Positions 33,379 to 42,479 of a stretch of DNA of 64,000 bases are shown piece by piece. The notes under the pieces were generated by a model that saw only the letters and a list, made by a program, of their open reading frames with translations, made no database searches and was not told the origin of the DNA. The stretch is from assembly GCF_001277235.1 (NCBI RefSeq), contig NZ_CP012266.1, forward strand, positions 992,001-1,056,000, in the 5' to 3' direction. The first letter of the stretch is position 1, and every line of letters begins with the position of its first letter. A program made the translations under genes and the position numbers. Origin of the DNA: Cronobacter dublinensis subsp. dublinensis LMG 23823. GTDB lineage: Bacteria > Pseudomonadota > Gammaproteobacteria > Enterobacterales > Enterobacteriaceae.

Positions 33379-34297
33379 CCCGTTAACCCCTCTTTTAAGC
33401 CAGCAGCCGTTTGTGGTGCTGGACGGCGCGCTCGCCACCGAGCTTGAGGCGCGCGGCTGCAATCTCGCGGACAGCCTGTGGTCGGCGAAAGTGCTGATGG
33501 AGCAGCCGGAGCTGATTTACGCGGTGCATCTTGATTACTTCCGCGCCGGGGCGCAGTGCGCTATTACCGCGAGCTATCAGGCGACGCCCGCCGGTTTTGC
33601 GGCGCGCGGGCTGGATGAGGCGCAGTCGCGCGCGCTGATTGCGCGAAGCGTTGCGCTCGCGCGGCAGGCACGCGAGGATTTCCTCAGGGAGCAGCCGGAT
33701 GCCGGGCCGCTGCTGGTGGCGGGCTCCGTCGGGCCGTATGGCGCGTACCTGGCGGACGGCTCTGAATATCGCGGGGATTACCAGCTGACCGACGCGCAAT
33801 TCGCGGCGTTCCATCGCCCGCGCGTGGAGGCGCTGCTTGAGGCGGGCGTGGATCTGCTGGCGTGCGAAACGCTGCCGTCGCTTGCCGAGGCCCGCGCGCT
33901 CGCCGTGCTGCTGGCGCAGTACCCGCAGGCCCGCGCGTGGTTTTCGTTTACGCTTCGCGACAGCGAGCACATCAGCGACGGCTCGCCGCTCGCCGATGTA
34001 GCAGCCGCGCTCGCGCCATATCCACAGATTGTGGCGCTCGGTATTAATTGCGTTCCGCTGGAAGACGCCTGCGCCGCGCTGGCGCGCCTGCATGACGCCA
34101 CGCCGCTGCCGCTGGTGGTTTATCCTAACTCTGGCGAACAGTATGACGCGGTCAGTAAAACCTGGCGTCACGACGGCCATACCTGCCATACGCTGTCGCA
34201 CCATCTCGACGCCTGGCGCGCCGCGGGTGCCGCGCTTATTGGCGGGTGTTGTCGCACCACGCCTGCCGATATCGCGGCGCTGAGCGCGCGGCGTTGA
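33365..34297 (+). CDS. mmuM: Homocysteine S-methyltransferase MmuM
   Basis: 310 residues, a TIM-barrel zinc enzyme. Zinc-binding cysteines are in 'GINCVPL' and the pair in 'IGGCCRTTP' near the C-terminus. 'VVLDGALATELEARGCNL' begins the barrel. It makes two methionines from S-methylmethionine and homocysteine. Start overlaps mmuP, so the pair is translationally coupled and MetJ-controlled. Confidence 0.94.
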   Translation: MSLNNPLTPLLSQQPFVVLDGALATELEARGCNLADSLWSAKVLMEQPELIYAVHLDYFRAGAQCAITASYQATPAGFAARGLDEAQSRALIARSVALARQAREDFLREQPDAGPLLVAGSVGPYGAYLADGSEYRGDYQLTDAQFAAFHRPRVEALLEAGVDLLACETLPSLAEARALAVLLAQYPQARAWFSFTLRDSEHISDGSPLADVAAALAPYPQIVALGINCVPLEDACAALARLHDATPLPLVVYPNSGEQYDAVSKTWRHDGHTCHTLSHHLDAWRAAGAALIGGCCRTTPADIAALSARR

Positions 34298-34325
34298 GGA
34301 TATTGCCGGGCTCACACGTCAGAAT

Positions 34326-34355
34326 GTAGGGCGGGTAAGCGAAGCGCACCCGCCA
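34326..34355. repeat. Short palindromic intergenic repeat, copy 1
   Basis: gtagggcgggtaagcgaagc followed by gcacccgcca. Almost the same 30-mer recurs at 38578–38607 and in inverted form at 38528–38558. It is imperfectly self-complementary (gcgggt…acccgc), like enterobacterial REP-type elements. Confidence 0.65.
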
Positions 34356-34530
34356 TTTCTGGCCTCACCCGCCATCCCGCTCATCACCCCGCCATACCGC
34401 ACAAAATTAACTATCCATTGCCGCTTTTTTTCTAAAAACGATTCGGCATGAGCGATGCCTTTTTATTCCTTTATCAAACGTCGCGTGCCGGAAATACTGC
34501 CCCCATAACAAAAGAAGGGGAGCAGACATT

Positions 34531-35508
34531 ATGGCAATTTCATCGCGCATTACCTTGTTGGGCGCACTGGCGCTGTGGGCCTTCCAGGCGCAGGCGGTCG
34601 ACGTTACCGTCGCGTATCAGACCTCCGCCGAACCGGCGAAAGTGGCGCAGGCGGACAATACCTTTGAGAAAGAGAGCGGTGCGAAGGTCGACTGGCGTAA
34701 ATTCGACAGCGGCGCAAGCGTGGTGCGCGCGCTCGCCTCGGGCGACGTCCAGATAGGCAATATCGGCTCCAGCCCGCTCGCCGTGGCGGCAAGCCAGAAT
34801 CTCCCCATCGAAGTGTTTCTGCTCGCCTCGCAGCTCGGTAATTCCGAAGCGCTGGTGGTGAAAAAGTCGATTCGCTCGCCGCAGGATCTTATCGGCAAAC
34901 GCATCGCGGTGCCGTTTATCTCCACTACTCACTACAGCCTGCTTGCGGCTCTGAAACACTGGGGCATCAAACCCGATCAGCTACAGATTGTGAATCTCCA
35001 GCCGCCCGCGATCATTGCCGCCTGGCAGCGGGGCGATATCGACGGCGCGTACGTCTGGGCACCCGCCGTTAACGCGCTCGAAAAAGAGGGCAACGTACTG
35101 ACCGACTCCGCTGACGTCGGGAAATGGGGCTCGCCGACGCTGGATGTCTGGGTAGTGCGTAAGGACTTCGCCGAGAAACACCCGGAGGTGGTGAGCGCCT
35201 TTGCCCGCAGCGCGCTCGCGGCACAGCGCGGTTATATCGACAATCCGCAGGCGTGGCTGAAGCAGCCCGCGCATCTGGAAAAGCTGTCGCGCTTAAGCGG
35301 CGTGCCGCAAAGCGATGTGCCGGGGCTGGTGCAGGGCAACACCTATCTCACCGCAAGCCAGCAGGTAGAGCAGCTTAACGGGCCGGTGAATCAGGCTATC
35401 GTCGATACCGCGGCCTTTTTGAAAGCGCAGGGCAAAGTGGCGCAGGCCGGCCAGGATTACCGCGCGTTCGTAACTGACCGCTTTGTGAAGCCGCTGGCTC
35501 AGCCGTAA
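34531..35508 (+). CDS. tauA: Taurine ABC transporter substrate-binding protein TauA
   Basis: 325 residues with a Sec signal peptide (to ~residue 22, AQA). 'VTVAYQTSAEPAKVAQADNTFEKESGAKVDWRKFDSG' and 'IGNIGSSPLAVAASQNLPIEVF' match TauA. It binds taurine in the periplasm for TauBC under sulfate starvation. First of tauABCD; ggggag precedes the ATG. Control by Cbl/CysB is expected from the family. Confidence 0.93.
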   Translation: MAISSRITLLGALALWAFQAQAVDVTVAYQTSAEPAKVAQADNTFEKESGAKVDWRKFDSGASVVRALASGDVQIGNIGSSPLAVAASQNLPIEVFLLASQLGNSEALVVKKSIRSPQDLIGKRIAVPFISTTHYSLLAALKHWGIKPDQLQIVNLQPPAIIAAWQRGDIDGAYVWAPAVNALEKEGNVLTDSADVGKWGSPTLDVWVVRKDFAEKHPEVVSAFARSALAAQRGYIDNPQAWLKQPAHLEKLSRLSGVPQSDVPGLVQGNTYLTASQQVEQLNGPVNQAIVDTAAFLKAQGKVAQAGQDYRAFVTDRFVKPLAQP

Positions 35509-35517
35509 GGGGGCGCG

Positions 35518-36297
35518 ATGTTAAGGGTCTCTCATCTGCATGCCAGTTTCGACGGCAAGCCCGCGCTTGCCGATATCAACCTGACGCTGGACGACGGCGA
35601 GCTGCTGGTGGTGCTCGGTCCGTCCGGCTGCGGAAAAACCACGCTGCTGAATCTTATCGCCGGTTTTTTGCCGTTTACGGCCGGGAGCATCACGCTGGAC
35701 GGCCAGCCGGTTACCGGCCCCGGCGCTGACCGCGGCGTGGTGTTTCAGCATGAGGGGCTGCTGCCGTGGCGCAGCGTGCTGGATAACGTCGCGTTCGGGT
35801 TGCAGTTGCAGGGCGTCGGGCGTGAAGAACGCCGCGTCCGGGCCCGCGAGATGCTCGCGAAAGTAGGGCTTGAGGGCGCGGCCAGCCGGTTTATCTGGCA
35901 GCTCTCCGGCGGTCAGCGCCAGCGTGTCGGCATCGCCCGCGCGCTGGCGGCCGATCCGCGACTATTACTGCTCGACGAACCGTTCGGCGCGCTCGACGCC
36001 TTCACCCGCGAACAGATGCAGACGCTGCTGCTGCGCCTGTGGGCCGGGAGCGGCAAGAAAGTGCTGCTCATCACCCACGACATCGAAGAGGCGGTCTTTA
36101 TGGCGACCGACTTAGTCCTTCTCTCGCCAGGGCCAGGCCAGGTACAGGAGCGGCTGCGGCTTGATTTCGCGAGGCGGTTTGTCGCAGGCGAACCGGCGCG
36201 CAGCATTAAATCCGATCCGGCGTTTATCGCCCGCCGGGAATATGTTCTGAGCCGGGTCTTTGAATTACGGGAGAGCGCCCATGAGCGTACTGATTAA
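35518..36297 (+). CDS. tauB: Taurine ABC transporter ATP-binding protein TauB
   Basis: 259 residues. Walker A GPSGCGKTT near residue 37, Q-loop 'FQHEGLLPW', signature LSGGQRQR near 127 and Walker B 'LLLLDEPFGALD'. It drives taurine import with TauAC. The end overlaps tauC by 17 nt. Confidence 0.93.
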   Translation: MLRVSHLHASFDGKPALADINLTLDDGELLVVLGPSGCGKTTLLNLIAGFLPFTAGSITLDGQPVTGPGADRGVVFQHEGLLPWRSVLDNVAFGLQLQGVGREERRVRAREMLAKVGLEGAASRFIWQLSGGQRQRVGIARALAADPRLLLLDEPFGALDAFTREQMQTLLLRLWAGSGKKVLLITHDIEEAVFMATDLVLLSPGPGQVQERLRLDFARRFVAGEPARSIKSDPAFIARREYVLSRVFELRESAHERTD

Positions 36298-37108
36298 CGA
36301 TAACGCGACACGCCAACCCGCGCGTCGTCGCCGGGCGGCACCCCGCCCGCTGACCATCAGCCTCGCCACGCTGGGCGCGCTGCTGGCGCTGTGGTGGGCG
36401 GCGACGGCCCTACAATTGGTCAGCCCGCTGTTTCTGCCCGCGCCGCAGCAGGTGCTGCGCCAGCTTATCACCATCGCCGGGCCGCAGGGGTTTATGGATG
36501 CGACGCTCTGGGCGCACCTCGGCGCGAGTCTCGGGCGCATGCTGACCGCGCTGCTGGCCGCGGCGCTTATCGGCATTCCGGTCGGCATCGCGATGGGGCT
36601 GAACCCCACGCTTCGCGCCATTCTCGACCCGCTGATTGAGCTTTACCGGCCCATTCCGCCGCTCGCCTATCTGCCGCTGATGGTTATCTGGTTCGGCATC
36701 GGCGAGACCGCCAAAGTGCTGCTTATCTATCTCGCGATTTTCGCGCCGGTGGCGATGTCGGCGCTGGCGGGCGTTAAAAGCGCACAGCAGGTGCGTATCC
36801 GCGCCGCGCAGTCGCTGGGCGCAAGCCGCTGGCAGCTGCTCTGGCACGTGATTTTGCCCGGCGCGCTGCCGGAAATTTTAACCGGTCTGCGCATTGGGCT
36901 TGGTGTGGGCTGGTCGACGCTGGTCGCCGCCGAGCTTATCGCCGCCACGCGCGGACTGGGGTTTATGGTGCAGTCCGCCGGGGAGTTTCTGGCGACCGAC
37001 GTGGTGCTGGCAGGCATCGCGGTGATAGCCCTGGTGGCTTTTATTTTAGAACTGGGGCTGCGCGCGCTGACGCGCCGTCTTACGCCCTGGCATGGAGAAA
37101 CACAATGA
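36281..37108 (+). CDS. tauC: Taurine ABC transporter permease TauC
   Basis: 275 residues from the ATG at 36281 (protein begins MSVLIND, as in E. coli TauC). About six helices; 'QVRIRAAQSLGASRWQLLWHVILPGALPEILTGLRIGLG' is the ATPase-coupling loop. 'ELYRPIPPLAYLPLMVIWFGIGE' is also near-identical to TauC. Overlaps tauB by 17 nt and tauD by 4 nt. Confidence 0.93.
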   Translation: MSVLINDNATRQPARRRRAAPRPLTISLATLGALLALWWAATALQLVSPLFLPAPQQVLRQLITIAGPQGFMDATLWAHLGASLGRMLTALLAAALIGIPVGIAMGLNPTLRAILDPLIELYRPIPPLAYLPLMVIWFGIGETAKVLLIYLAIFAPVAMSALAGVKSAQQVRIRAAQSLGASRWQLLWHVILPGALPEILTGLRIGLGVGWSTLVAAELIAATRGLGFMVQSAGEFLATDVVLAGIAVIALVAFILELGLRALTRRLTPWHGETQ

Positions 37109-37956
37109 GCGAACGCATTACTATCACGCCGCTGGGGCCGTACATCGGCGCTCAGGTATCCGATATCACTCTGGCGAAACCGCTGAGCGACAGCCAGTTC
37201 GAGCAGCTGTATCACGCGCTGATCCGCCATCAGGTGCTGTTCGTGCGCGACCAGCCCATTACCCCGCACCAGCAGCGGGCGCTGGCGATGCGCTTTGGCG
37301 ATCTGCATATTCACCCGGTCTACCCGCACGCCGAGGGCGTCGAGGAGATAATCGTGCTGGATACGCATAACGATAACCCGCCGGATAATGACAACTGGCA
37401 CACCGACGTAACCTTTATCGACAGGCCGCCCGCAGGCGCTATCCTTGCGGCGAAGCAACTGCCTTCAACCGGCGGTGACACGCTCTGGACGAGCGGCATC
37501 GCGGCGTTCGAAGCGCTCTCCGCCCCAATTCAGCAGTTGTTAAGCGGCCTGCGCGCCGAGCACGATTTCCGTCACTCCTTCCCGGAGTGGAAGCACATGA
37601 AAACGCCGGAAGAGCATCAGCGCTGGCGCACGGCGGCACAGAAAAACCCGCCGCTGCTGCATCCGGTGGTGCGCACGCATCCGGTGAGCGGCAAACAGGC
37701 GCTGTTCGTCAACGAAGGCTTTACGACGCGCATTGTGGATCTGTCGCCCAAAGAGAGCGACGCGCTGCTGGGCTTTCTTTTCGCACACGTCACCAAACCG
37801 GAGTTTCAGGTGCGCTGGCGCTGGCAGGAAAACGACGTGGCGCTGTGGGATAACCGCGTGACGCAGCATTACGCCAACGCCGATTATCTGCCCGAGCGGC
37901 GCGTGATGCACCGCGCGACAATCTTAGGCGATAAGCCCTTTTACCGGGCCGGTTAA
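37105..37956 (+). CDS. tauD: Taurine dioxygenase TauD
   Basis: 283 residues. Fe(II)/2-oxoglutarate dioxygenase with His99 and Asp101 in 'NWHTDVTF' and a distal His in 'RVMHRATILGD'. It converts taurine to sulfite and aminoacetaldehyde in the cytoplasm so that sulfur can be assimilated. Last gene of tauABCD; a terminator follows. Confidence 0.94.
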   Translation: MSERITITPLGPYIGAQVSDITLAKPLSDSQFEQLYHALIRHQVLFVRDQPITPHQQRALAMRFGDLHIHPVYPHAEGVEEIIVLDTHNDNPPDNDNWHTDVTFIDRPPAGAILAAKQLPSTGGDTLWTSGIAAFEALSAPIQQLLSGLRAEHDFRHSFPEWKHMKTPEEHQRWRTAAQKNPPLLHPVVRTHPVSGKQALFVNEGFTTRIVDLSPKESDALLGFLFAHVTKPEFQVRWRWQENDVALWDNRVTQHYANADYLPERRVMHRATILGDKPFYRAG

Positions 37957-37959
37957 ACC

Positions 37960-37987
37960 AGGGGCGCTACGGCGCCCTCTCTTTTTA
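37960..37987 (+). terminator. Terminator of tauABCD
   Basis: Stem gggcgc / gcgccc with a tacg loop followed by ctctcttttt. Confidence 0.7.
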
Positions 37988-37997
37988 CGCTCGCTTG

Positions 37998-38011
37998 TAC
38001 ATTCGGTTACA
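37998..38011 (+). promoter_or_regulatory. RstA-like box upstream of asr
   Basis: tacattcggttaca matches the RstA consensus TACATNTNGTTACA at 11 of 12 fixed positions. It lies about 100 bp upstream of asr, whose acid induction in E. coli depends on RstAB. Confidence 0.6.
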
Positions 38012-38112
38012 CGCCGATACCAATCACTCACTGAAGCGGCGGCGTTGCATCTCTATAGTGATTTCCAGAGCCCCGACGCGGGGTAACTAAAAGCCAATTC
38101 GAGGGTATAGAG

Positions 38113-38442
38113 ATGAAAAAAGTATTAGCGCTGGTTGTTGCCGCCACTATGGGTCTGTCTGCTGCTGCGTTCGCGGCTGATACCACCGCTGCACCGGCTC
38201 CGGCTGCTGCTGCAACCACCACGACCACTGCCGCGCCGGCTAAAGCGCCTGCAGCGAAAACGCACCACAAAAAAGCGCACAAGAAAGCCGTAGAGCAGAA
38301 AGCGCAGGCTGCAAAAAAACACCACAAGAAAGCCGCCGAGCAGAAACCGGCTGCTGAGCAGAAAGCCCAGGCTGCTAAAAAGCACCACAAAAAAGCCGTA
38401 AAACACGACGCGGCTAAACCGGCTGCCCAGCCTGCTGCATAA
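38113..38442 (+). CDS. asr: Acid shock protein Asr
   Basis: 109 residues. Signal peptide (residues 1–21, AFA) and then an Ala/Thr-rich linker and Lys/His-rich repeats (KKHHKKA units three to four times, separated by EQKAQA-like spacers). The periplasmic, highly basic protein is induced by acid and helps protect envelope proteins. A ggg…gag ribosome site precedes the ATG and a strong terminator follows. The repeats may differ in number between strains. Confidence 0.93.
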   Translation: MKKVLALVVAATMGLSAAAFAADTTAAPAPAAAATTTTTAAPAKAPAAKTHHKKAHKKAVEQKAQAAKKHHKKAAEQKPAAEQKAQAAKKHHKKAVKHDAAKPAAQPAA

Positions 38443-38465
38443 GTCTTACGATTCCCCCAGTAATT

Positions 38466-38495
38466 AAAACACCCGGCTTGCCGGGTGTTTTTTTA
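38466..38495 (+). terminator. Terminator of asr
   Basis: A 12-bp stem (aaaacacccggc / gccgggtgtttt) with a tt loop, then a T run. Confidence 0.88.
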
Positions 38496-38527
38496 TGGGT
38501 GAAATGTGGCGTGGGGTTGTGGTTAAC

Positions 38528-38607
38528 CGGTGGGTACGCTGCGCTTACCCACTCTACAGAGTTCACATCAGTTTTTGGTAGGGCGGGTAAGCGAAGCGCA
38601 CCCTCCA
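38528..38607. repeat. REP-like pair, inverted copy plus direct copy
   Basis: ggtgggtacgctgcgcttac followed by ccactctaca (38528–38557) is the reverse orientation of gtagggcgggtaagcgaagc + gcaccctcca (38578–38607). The pair flanks ~20 bp and could fold into a long stem, like BIME elements between convergent genes. Confidence 0.6.
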
Positions 38608-38622
38608 TCTTCCGGGCGAGCG

Positions 38623-40320
38623 CTATATCGCGCCGAGATAACGCTCCCGGCGTGACGCTTTAAGGCGCGTTAAATCGACCAGCACCAGACCATCGACGCA
38701 GTCGCTGAACGCCGGATCGCTGCCGAAATCGATAAACTGCACGCCGCCGGGCTCGCAGAGCTCCGAATATTGCTTGTAGAGCGGCGGTATGCCGCAGCCG
38801 AGATTGCCGAGCAGCGATTTCAGGCGCGTTAAATCCTCCTGATAATTTTCGCCGCCGAACTGCGCCAACGCCTCCGGCAACGAAACCGGATAAGGGCGGC
38901 GCGAGGCGGCGAGCGGGTGCTGCGCGGGGAACCAGAGCCGGTAAAACGCCACCAGCAGATCCCGCGCGGCGGGCGGCAGGCCGCCGGAAATCGACACCGG
39001 ACCGAAGAGATAGCGGTACTGCGGGTAGCGCGCCAGATACGCGCCGATACCCGACCAGAGATAGTCGAGCCCGCGCCGTCCCCAATACTGCGGCTGGATA
39101 AAGCTGCGACCAAGCTCAATCCCCTGGCTTAACACGTCATTCATCCGCTCGTCGTAGTGAAACAGGCTGTGGCTGTACAGCCCCTGCGGCCCGCGCAGCG
39201 CCACCTGCTGCGCGGTCGGGATAAAGCGATACGCGCCGACAATCTCCAGCGCCGCGTCATCCCACAGCACCAGATGCCAGTAGTCGTCGTCATAGGCGTC
39301 GGTATCGCGACGCTTGCCGCTGCCTTCGCCCACCGCGCGAAAGGCGATTTCGCGCAGCCGTCCCAGCTCGCGCAGCACCGGCGCTTCTTCCATACCGTCG
39401 CGCCGCCACAGGTAGATGGTTTTACCATCCGGCGTTTTGCCGAGCGTCTCGGCGCTGGCCAGCGCACGGCGCAGCACCGCCCGGTCTTCCGGGCGCGCGA
39501 TGGCGCATTCCGTTTTAAAGCAGCCTTTTTGTCCCTTGCCGAGGCGCGCCACGTGCAGGCGAAAGCGTGCCGCCATCTCGCGCGGCGGCGTGCTCGCATC
39601 GTGCCAGGCGCTCCAGGGAATGCGCTCGCCGATATTCACCGGCAGCGTCGTGCCGCGCTTGCGGAACATTTCGCGAATGAGCATAAGCATGGCGAGCGGC
39701 GGGGCGACAAGGGCGGCGCCGTAGAATGCCAGGCTGTTACGCCCGGCGATATGGACCGGCAAAACCGGCGCGCGGTAGCGGCTCGCGAGCTTCACAAACC
39801 CGGCGTTCCAGACGCCGTCCTGGATGCCCTCCATTCCGGGGCGCGAGACCTCGCCAGACGGGAAGAAAATCAGGGCGCCGCCGCGCTCCAGATGCGTTTC
39901 CATCTCTTTAATGGCGGTTTTGCGGGTGCGGTTGCCGAGATTATCGACGGCGATAAAGAGCGATGAAAGCGGCTCCAGATGGCTCAGCATGCGGTTTGCC
40001 ACCACGCGCACATCGCGGCGCACGCGGGAGATGGCGTAGAGCAGCGCCAGGCCGTCGGCGGTGCCGGTCGGGTGGTTGGCGACGACGACCAGCGGGCCGT
40101 TGTCGGGGATTTGCTCCAGCGCGCGCGCTGGCAAATCGCAGCGAATATCAAGATGCTCCAGCACCTGCTCGACCATATCGAGCCCCTTAAGGTGGCGATG
40201 GCGGGCGGCAAAATCCTGAAACTCCTGTTCATACAGCAGACGCTTGAGCGTTTTTTTAAGCCAGGGGGCGGGGGTTTTCTGCGGGTAGAGATCGTCCAGA
40301 ACGTTGTCGATGCTAAACAC
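38623..40320 (-). CDS. Two-domain acyltransferase: PlsC-like plus GNAT/hemolysin-like
   Basis: 565 residues. The start is a GTG at 40320 (FSIDNVLDDLYP follows) with GAGGAG eight bases upstream; the longer frame to 40569 runs into the hemB region and is unlikely. Residues ~80–270 form a PlsC acyltransferase ('VVVANHPTGTADGLAL' with NHxxxxD-like 'NHPTGTAD', 'FFPSGEVSR'). Residues ~330–560 resemble the GNAT-type hemolysin/ornithine-acyltransferase domain ('YRFIPTAQQV', 'ELGRSFIQPQYWGRRGLDYLWSGIGAYL'). Such fusions acylate lysophospholipids or make ornithine lipids. Actual substrate not shown. Confidence 0.8.
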   Translation of the reverse strand: MFSIDNVLDDLYPQKTPAPWLKKTLKRLLYEQEFQDFAARHRHLKGLDMVEQVLEHLDIRCDLPARALEQIPDNGPLVVVANHPTGTADGLALLYAISRVRRDVRVVANRMLSHLEPLSSLFIAVDNLGNRTRKTAIKEMETHLERGGALIFFPSGEVSRPGMEGIQDGVWNAGFVKLASRYRAPVLPVHIAGRNSLAFYGAALVAPPLAMLMLIREMFRKRGTTLPVNIGERIPWSAWHDASTPPREMAARFRLHVARLGKGQKGCFKTECAIARPEDRAVLRRALASAETLGKTPDGKTIYLWRRDGMEEAPVLRELGRLREIAFRAVGEGSGKRRDTDAYDDDYWHLVLWDDAALEIVGAYRFIPTAQQVALRGPQGLYSHSLFHYDERMNDVLSQGIELGRSFIQPQYWGRRGLDYLWSGIGAYLARYPQYRYLFGPVSISGGLPPAARDLLVAFYRLWFPAQHPLAASRRPYPVSLPEALAQFGGENYQEDLTRLKSLLGNLGCGIPPLYKQYSELCEPGGVQFIDFGSDPAFSDCVDGLVLVDLTRLKASRRERYLGAI

Positions 40321-40459
40321 GGTTGTGTCTCCTCGGGAACCGTCTGCAGACAGTGATAGACCCGGAAGATGACGCCAGCATGTCAGGGGCGTGAAGGAAC
40401 GGTCACAGCGCGTGGAGCGCGGGAGAAACGGCGGCGGACAGGGCGTCCGCCGCGGCAGG

Positions 40460-41437
40460 TCAGAGAATGTTTTTCTCGGCCAGATCGAGGGCGAAGTAGC
40501 TGAAAATAAGATCCGCCCCCGCGCGCTTGATAGCGCCGAGGCTTTCCAGAACCACTTTTTCTTCGTCAATCGCGCCCGCCTGGGCGGCGAATTTGATCAT
40601 CGCGTACTCACCGCTCACCTGATAAGCGCCGAGCGGCAGGCTGGTACGTTCGCGCACATCGCGCAGGATATCGAGATACGCGCCCGCCGGTTTGACCATC
40701 AGCGCGTCCGCGCCTTCGGCTTCATCCAGCAGCGATTCACGGATCGCTTCGCGGCGGTTCATCGGGCTCATCTGATAGGTTTTACGATCGCCTTTCAGCG
40801 CGGTGCCAGCGGCTTCGCGGAACGGGCCGTAGAACGACGACGCGAACTTGGTGGAATACGAGAAAATCGCGGTGTCCGTGAAGCCCGCCGCGTCCAGCGC
40901 CTGGCGAATAGCCTTCACCTGGCCGTCCATTGCGGCGGAAGGGGCGATAAAGTCCGCGCCTGCAGCAGCGGCCACCACGGCCTGACGGCCCAGGTTGATC
41001 AGCGTGGCGTCGTTATCCACGCCGTGCTCGCACAGCACGCCGCAGTGGCCGTGCGTGGTGTATTCGCAAAAGCAGGTGTCCGACATCACGATCATTTCCG
41101 GCACCGCGTCTTTGGCGATACGCGACATGCGCGCCACCAGGCCGTTTTCATTCCAGGTGTCGCTGCCGCACTCGTCGGTGTGGTGCGAAATGCCGAACGT
41201 CATGACGGAGCGGATGCCCGCTTTCGCGATACGCTCGATTTCACGGGCAAGGTATTTTTCCGGGATGCGCATCACGCCTGGCATGGCGGCAATCGGCTTG
41301 TAGTCGTCCAGCGCTTCCTCAACGAAAATCGGCAGCACCAGATCGTTGCGGCTTAACGTGGTTTCTTCAAACATGGCACGCAGCGAGGCGGACTGGCGCA
41401 GGCGGCGCGGGCGGGAACTCAATGAAAAATCGACCAT
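40460..41437 (-). CDS. hemB: Delta-aminolevulinic acid dehydratase (porphobilinogen synthase)
   Basis: 325 residues. Zinc cysteines in 'MSDTCFCEYTTHGHCGVLC' and Schiff-base lysines in 'YSTKFASSFYGPFREA' and 'ALMVKPAGAYLDI'. It joins two 5-aminolevulinates to porphobilinogen in haem synthesis. Position next to tau and before the autotransporter matches E. coli. Confidence 0.96.
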   Translation of the reverse strand: MVDFSLSSRPRRLRQSASLRAMFEETTLSRNDLVLPIFVEEALDDYKPIAAMPGVMRIPEKYLAREIERIAKAGIRSVMTFGISHHTDECGSDTWNENGLVARMSRIAKDAVPEMIVMSDTCFCEYTTHGHCGVLCEHGVDNDATLINLGRQAVVAAAAGADFIAPSAAMDGQVKAIRQALDAAGFTDTAIFSYSTKFASSFYGPFREAAGTALKGDRKTYQMSPMNRREAIRESLLDEAEGADALMVKPAGAYLDILRDVRERTSLPLGAYQVSGEYAMIKFAAQAGAIDEEKVVLESLGAIKRAGADLIFSYFALDLAEKNIL

Positions 41438-41586
41438 AATTGCTTCTTATCAGAGAAATGAGACAGGTTTTATTTTAACCCGAAACGGGGGCGGATGTTT
41501 GACGATTGTGGGCGCTAACCCGCGCGCAGGCGCAGCGCGCAAGGCCTGCCGGGGTGCAACCGCGCGGGCAGGCCTGATTGCGTCGG

Positions 41587-42081
41587 TCATTCCCGTTCTT
41601 TTAGCAGTTCAACGAGGCGCTCCAGCGCAAAGACCGCAGCCTGATCGATAACGGTTTTGGGGTCGCCGTTGAAGTGGCGTTTTTCCGCCACGGTTTCCTG
41701 GCCGGGCATCCCCCAGCCGAACCACACGGTGCCGGGCGGCGTGCCGTCTTCGCCGCCAGATGGCCCGGCGTAGCCGCTTACCGACAGGCTGATATCTTCG
41801 CCGGAGCGCTCACGCGCGCCCGCCGCCATTTCATGTACCGTCTGTTCGCTCACGGCGGTGTAGAGGCGCAGCGTCTCTTCTTTCACGCCCAGCATGCGCT
41901 GCTTGGCTTCATTGGTGTAAGTGATAAAACCGCTCGAATAAAAGGCAGTGGTATCTTCGGTGGCGCACAGCGTATAGGTAATAAGCCCACCGGTGCAGGA
42001 TTCCGCCGTCGCCAGTCGTAGCCCGCGCTGGCTGAGATAAATGCCGGCCTGTTTCGCGGCGTGCTGAAGTTTTTCGTTCAT
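41587..42081 (-). CDS. CinA C-terminal-type nicotinamide-nucleotide amidohydrolase
   Basis: 164 residues from the ATG at 42081, or 170 from the ATG at 42099; neither has a strong ribosome site. 'LATAESCTGGLITYTLC' is the catalytic Ser/Lys region of the PncC/CinA family and 'SGYAGPSGGEDGTPPGTVWFG' the second core motif. It would deamidate nicotinamide mononucleotide in NAD recycling, or be a paralog without this role (E. coli YdeJ is similar). Single gene; a GC-rich inverted repeat (41540–41573) follows and may be a terminator. Confidence 0.82.
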   Translation of the reverse strand: MNEKLQHAAKQAGIYLSQRGLRLATAESCTGGLITYTLCATEDTTAFYSSGFITYTNEAKQRMLGVKEETLRLYTAVSEQTVHEMAAGARERSGEDISLSVSGYAGPSGGEDGTPPGTVWFGWGMPGQETVAEKRHFNGDPKTVIDQAAVFALERLVELLKERE

Positions 42082-42099
42082 TCGATTTCTGTTCTCCAT

Positions 42100-42479
42100 G
42101 CCGTTGAGATATTCACATTATAGATGAGTATGCCGCAGGAAATGTAAAAAGTGCCCGGAGCGCAGCGGTAATTATTTTTATTGCTGGTGGTTATTTTATT
42201 TTTCAATCCAATAAAGCAACGAGGTTTTATTTGAATGAGTAATCGTTTTCCCGTGGCGCGCAGGCGTGATTATTTCCAGAACGAGGCGATAAAAGGCGGC
42301 GGCATCAATTATGCGTGCTGGCGTTAAAAACCAAAGAGTTTGAATTCATACAAAGCGTAAAGAAGAATTGAACCTTTAATTTCCCGGCGTGCATAATTTT
42401 GTCGTTAATACACCGCGTTTGTATTACGGCAAACCATTTGATGGACCAACTTTGTGATGTCCCTGAGGAGGGATGATAA
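42100..42479. other. AT-rich leader region of the autotransporter gene
   Basis: 380 bp with long A/T tracts (42160–42240). A 30-codon frame at 42236–42328 has no good ribosome site. No clear operator; the AT bias is typical of H-NS-bound adhesin promoters (inference). Confidence 0.4.

Noticed and set aside
40321..40569. N-terminal extension of the PlsC–GNAT protein
   Set aside because: Extension has no domain match and runs into the hemB 3' end; GTG at 40320 has an excellent ribosome site.
42236..42328. 30-codon leader frame before the autotransporter gene
   Set aside because: Ribosome-site spacing is poor and there is no motif; cannot be told from chance.
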